Origin: Caryophanales bacterium UBA6985 | Lineage (GTDB): Bacteria > Bacillota_I > Bacilli_A > RF39 > UBA660 | Direction: 5' to 3' | DNA length: 10,680 bases | Assembly (NCBI GenBank): GCA_002450035.1 | Contig: DJYF01000023.1 | Coordinates: 1-10,680, forward strand | Shown here: piece after piece, positions 8,282-10,680 of the stretch | Position numbering within the stretch: the stretch's first letter is position 1 | Layout of the letters: every line of letters starts with the position of its first letter | Notes under the pieces: generated by a model | Databases searched by the model: none | The model's input: only the letters and a program-made list of their open reading frames with translations | What the model was told of the DNA's origin: nothing | Position numbers and translations under genes: made by a program

Positions 8282-10680
8282 ATGGCAACATGCATTCCAT
8301 TGAATGATTATGTAAAAGATAAAGCTAAACAGTTTAATACTGATGCGGAAACTATACAAGATGCTTTATATACATACTATAACGAATTAGGATAGTCAGA
8401 TGATCATTATCCATCTGACTAGTATCTTAAGAGTTATGTAGATTATCAAGTAGTATATGAAGATGGTGCAGAACAGGCTGAAAAATTCAGAAAGAAGTTT
8501 TATGCTGAACCTAGAATATATGAAGATGAAGATGAATTGGCATATGCTATACATACAGCTAAGAAATATTTTAATGCAGACTAGATTAAAATAGAAACTC
8601 TTGCTGATGATAGAAAGATGCTTAGTATAGTTGAAGCTACATCTGATAAATCATCTGCAGTAACTAAGGGACTTCAAGAACAAAGAGAACTTACTCTTAC
8701 TATTGATGGTAAGAGTATAACTATACCTTATATATATTGCAAAGAAGAAACAGATTAGATTATAAGAAATACTGCATAGAATGTTGTATTTAAACCTAAT
8801 AGAAAAACATCAGATTTATTCAAGAAAGCACAAAAAAAATATCCTGAACTATTTAAGATACTTGAATAGGATGGTATTACTGTAGAATATTTAAGTAATA
8901 CAATTGATTCATACATATTATTAGAACAATTTACCGCACTGCAACAGTTTTTAGATTATGATCACAGTAATGAATCTAGAGCTGCTGCTATGAGAGATGC
9001 TGTTACATATATAGCTAAATCTAATAAGAAAGCACTACCTGTATTAACACCAATAGCTAAAGCTAAAAAACAATGGCAAGAAGTAGCTAATTGGAATAGA
9101 CAGCATATGACTTTCGATAGAGGTTCTCATAAATATACTGTAGATGGAGAAACAAACAAGTATTCTGTATCTGAATTAGCTAGTGTATTATTATATGGAG
9201 AAAAATCTGAAGCTAACGGTAATATGGTAGCTTCAGGTACTGTGGGAACTACTGTAGACGATTTATTAAGAGCATTACTTAGTAATACGTTTAGAGAAGA
9301 AGATTATACTCATTTGTCTCCTGATTTGATTAACCAAGCTAAACAGATTGCTAAAGATATTAGAAAGGAGTTAAATAATACCTTCAAGAATGGTTATCAT
9401 ATAATAACTGATGAAGCTACTTTAATGACCTGTGGTTATGTTAATGACCCATTTACAGGAGAAAAAGTACTTATTGCAGGTACTATGGATATGGTTGTTA
9501 TTGATAATAAAGGTGTAAGTCACCTTTATGATTTTAAGACACATAAATCGAATTATGATAAAGAAATAAAAGATACTGACAAATATAAAACATTGACTCA
9601 ATATGCTCTATAGACTTATTTTTATAAGACTATGAACAATGTTAATTCAGTAAATAATATAACGGATAATAAGTTATTGCAAGTAAATTACACACTCCAA
9701 GTACCTGCAGAACTTAAATCATTGACTGATATAACTGGTTCAGTGTAGGGAGATAAAATTGTATTTACTTACAAAAACATATCAGACAAAACTATAACTC
9801 AAACTATAAATGTACCTACAGATCTAAAATTTTATAAAACTGTAGAAGGTTTACCTTCATTTGAATATGAGGTACAACCAATAACAAATAGTATTAAGAG
9901 TCAATACATATTAGCTTCAATTAATCCTTCACAGGTTAGTGTCAGAAGAACTAAGGCAACTACTACACAAGATGATGTACATCATATAATTACTGCAAGT
10001 TCAGGAGGTTATGCTCAAAGAACAAAAGAAAATGCCGAAAAAGCAGATATAACTATTGCTATAGCTAGAGATTTTAATACAGCTGGAGAAAAGAAAACAA
10101 AATCAGTTGCTGGAAATAAGTATTTAGCTGTTAAGTTAAACACAACCGATAATCCTATAAACAGTGGTATTATTAGTGGTAAAAGAACTGCTGCAAGATT
10201 AAAACAAAAAGGGGATTATTCTAAAGGTATTAAACTCAACATAGCTGGTAATGGTATATATACACTTGCTTCTGAAGATATATCTTAGGATGATGTAGAT
10301 CAATATATGGTTGGTTTTATTACAGGCTTGCAACAGGAAGGTATTAGAATAGATGAAATAAGAAGTGGAGGCTAGACTGGTATAGATGAAGCTGGTATTA
10401 AAGCAGGTATATTTTTAAATATACCTACAATAGTTCATGCTCCTAAAGGTTATAAGTTTAGAGATATTACAGAAAAAGATATTTCTGATAAAAAACAGTT
10501 TGAATCTAGATTTAACATAACTGATAAATAGAGAGAGCGTATTACAAATCTCTTAAATCAATAGCAATCTGAAAGTGCTACAGTACAAGAAACATCTACT
10601 GAAGAATATACTCCTGAAATGATAGATATAAAAAATTCTGCTATTGCTGATGGCACTTTCATGAAAGCTCCTAATGGTAA
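8282..10680 (+). CDS. Multidomain phage protein: PD-(D/E)XK nuclease plus SLOG/YpsA-like domain, 5' part (TAG read as Gln)
   Basis: It starts at ATG 8282, the first ATG after an in-frame TAA at 8258, and is open to the window end: 799 full codons plus 2 bases, with 12 in-frame TAG codons (first at codon 38). Residues 1-235 are a helical region I do not recognise. Residues about 283-450 form a RecB/Cas4-like PD-(D/E)XK nuclease: HKYTVDG and SVSELASVL at the front, E378, then GTMD with D403, DFKT with D417 and K419, and a Q/Y-rich helix at 440-448. Residues about 480-550 look beta-rich. Residues about 565-730 form a SLOG/YpsA-like domain, with RTKENAEKADITIAIARDF, LNIAGNGIYTL and GGQTGIDEAG (696-705), followed by VHAPKGYKFR. 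SLOG domains usually bind or process nucleotides or nucleotide-derived ligands. Phage proteins that join such domains are often injected with DNA to process nucleic acids or counter defences. The product's real size and any later domains cannot be seen. Confidence 0.88.
9128..9640 (+). other. PD-(D/E)XK nuclease domain (RecB/Cas4-like)
   Basis: In residues 283-453 the motif order matches the RecB/Cas4-type nuclease fold: an N-terminal HxYxVDG...SVSELA strand-turn-helix, GTVGTTVDDLL (319-329), E378 in TDEAT, GTMDMVV (D403), YDFKTHK (D417, K419), then QYALQTYFY. The expected metal ligands and the Lys are all present, so it is probably catalytically active. The Q at 444 is TAG-encoded (9611), so standard translation would cut the domain short inside its last conserved helix. 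Confidence 0.78.
9971..10475 (+). other. SLOG/YpsA-like domain with GGQTGID motif
   Basis: Residues about 564-731. The GGQTGxD loop (residues 696-702), followed by EAGIKAG and IPTIVHAPKG, is the typical nucleotide-binding signature of SLOG/YpsA-type Rossmann-like domains, including those labelled putative molybdenum carriers. The block resembling the other half of the fold (RTKENAEKADITIAIA with FNTAGEKKT) lies on the N-terminal side, the reverse of the usual order. The Q of the signature is the TAG at 10373-10375, and TAG 10286 also lies inside the domain. Confidence 0.7.
10373..10375 (+). other. In-frame TAG encoding the invariant Gln of GGQTG
   Basis: The codons read AGT GGA GGC TAG ACT GGT ATA GAT, giving S-G-G-[TAG]-T-G-I-D. 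The family consensus at the TAG position is glutamine, so this single site identifies the amino acid assigned to TAG better than any other in the window. Confidence 0.85.

Noticed and set aside
8258..8290. A/T-repeat leader before the third gene as a promoter
   Set aside because: The region is only A/T over a few bases in an AT-rich genome, and no spaced -33/-7 Bacteroidales-type or other promoter pattern could be made out with confidence.
1..10680. Decayed region full of pseudogenes, or sequencing errors
   Set aside because: Only TAG interrupts the frames; TAA and TGA never do and no frameshift is needed over more than 10 kb. Random decay would produce all three stops and indels.

Overview
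The window looks like part of the late (virion) gene block of a large tailed phage with an altered genetic code, most likely a crAss-like (Crassvirales) phage of gut Bacteroidales. A Lak-type megaphage is the main alternative. The DNA is strongly AT-rich and every gene lies on the + strand with almost no space between genes. All three reading frames are studded with in-frame TAG codons, while none contains an internal TAA or TGA. Read with TAG as glutamine (code 15), what looks like a dozen short ORFs collapses into three very long genes. Both gene ends inside the window are TAA.

Layout. (1) 1-1647 is the 3' part of a gene (548 residues visible, 8 TAG codons). It has an Ala/Gln-rich helical segment of the kind found in phage internal, pilot or ejection proteins. 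(2) 1650-8267 is one uninterrupted gene of 2205 codons (38 TAG codons). Its product has glycine-rich hydrophobic segments near the N-terminus, a long helical region, a very charged Lys/Glu linker, a glutamine-poor globular centre and two more Lys-rich linkers near the C-terminus. It is best explained as a giant internal virion (cargo) protein. (3) 8282 to the window end is the 5' part of a third giant gene (799 complete codons visible, 12 TAG codons). It encodes a PD-(D/E)XK (RecB/Cas4-like) nuclease domain followed by a SLOG/YpsA-like domain carrying the motif GGQTGID. The Q of that motif is itself written as TAG. The reading frame is still open at base 10680, where the sequence resembles the lead-in to further domains of phage polyvalent proteins.

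How the genes fit together. Spacing of 2 nt and 14 nt between genes implies one transcript. The combination of membrane-active-looking proteins with a nuclease/SLOG multidomain protein suggests a set of proteins packaged in the capsid and injected with the DNA (inference). Because the first TAG falls at codon 52 of gene 2 and codon 38 of gene 3, none of these products could be made without efficient reading of TAG as an amino acid. Recoding could therefore act as a switch for late expression. No tRNA, terminator, CRISPR array, insertion sequence or clear promoter was seen.
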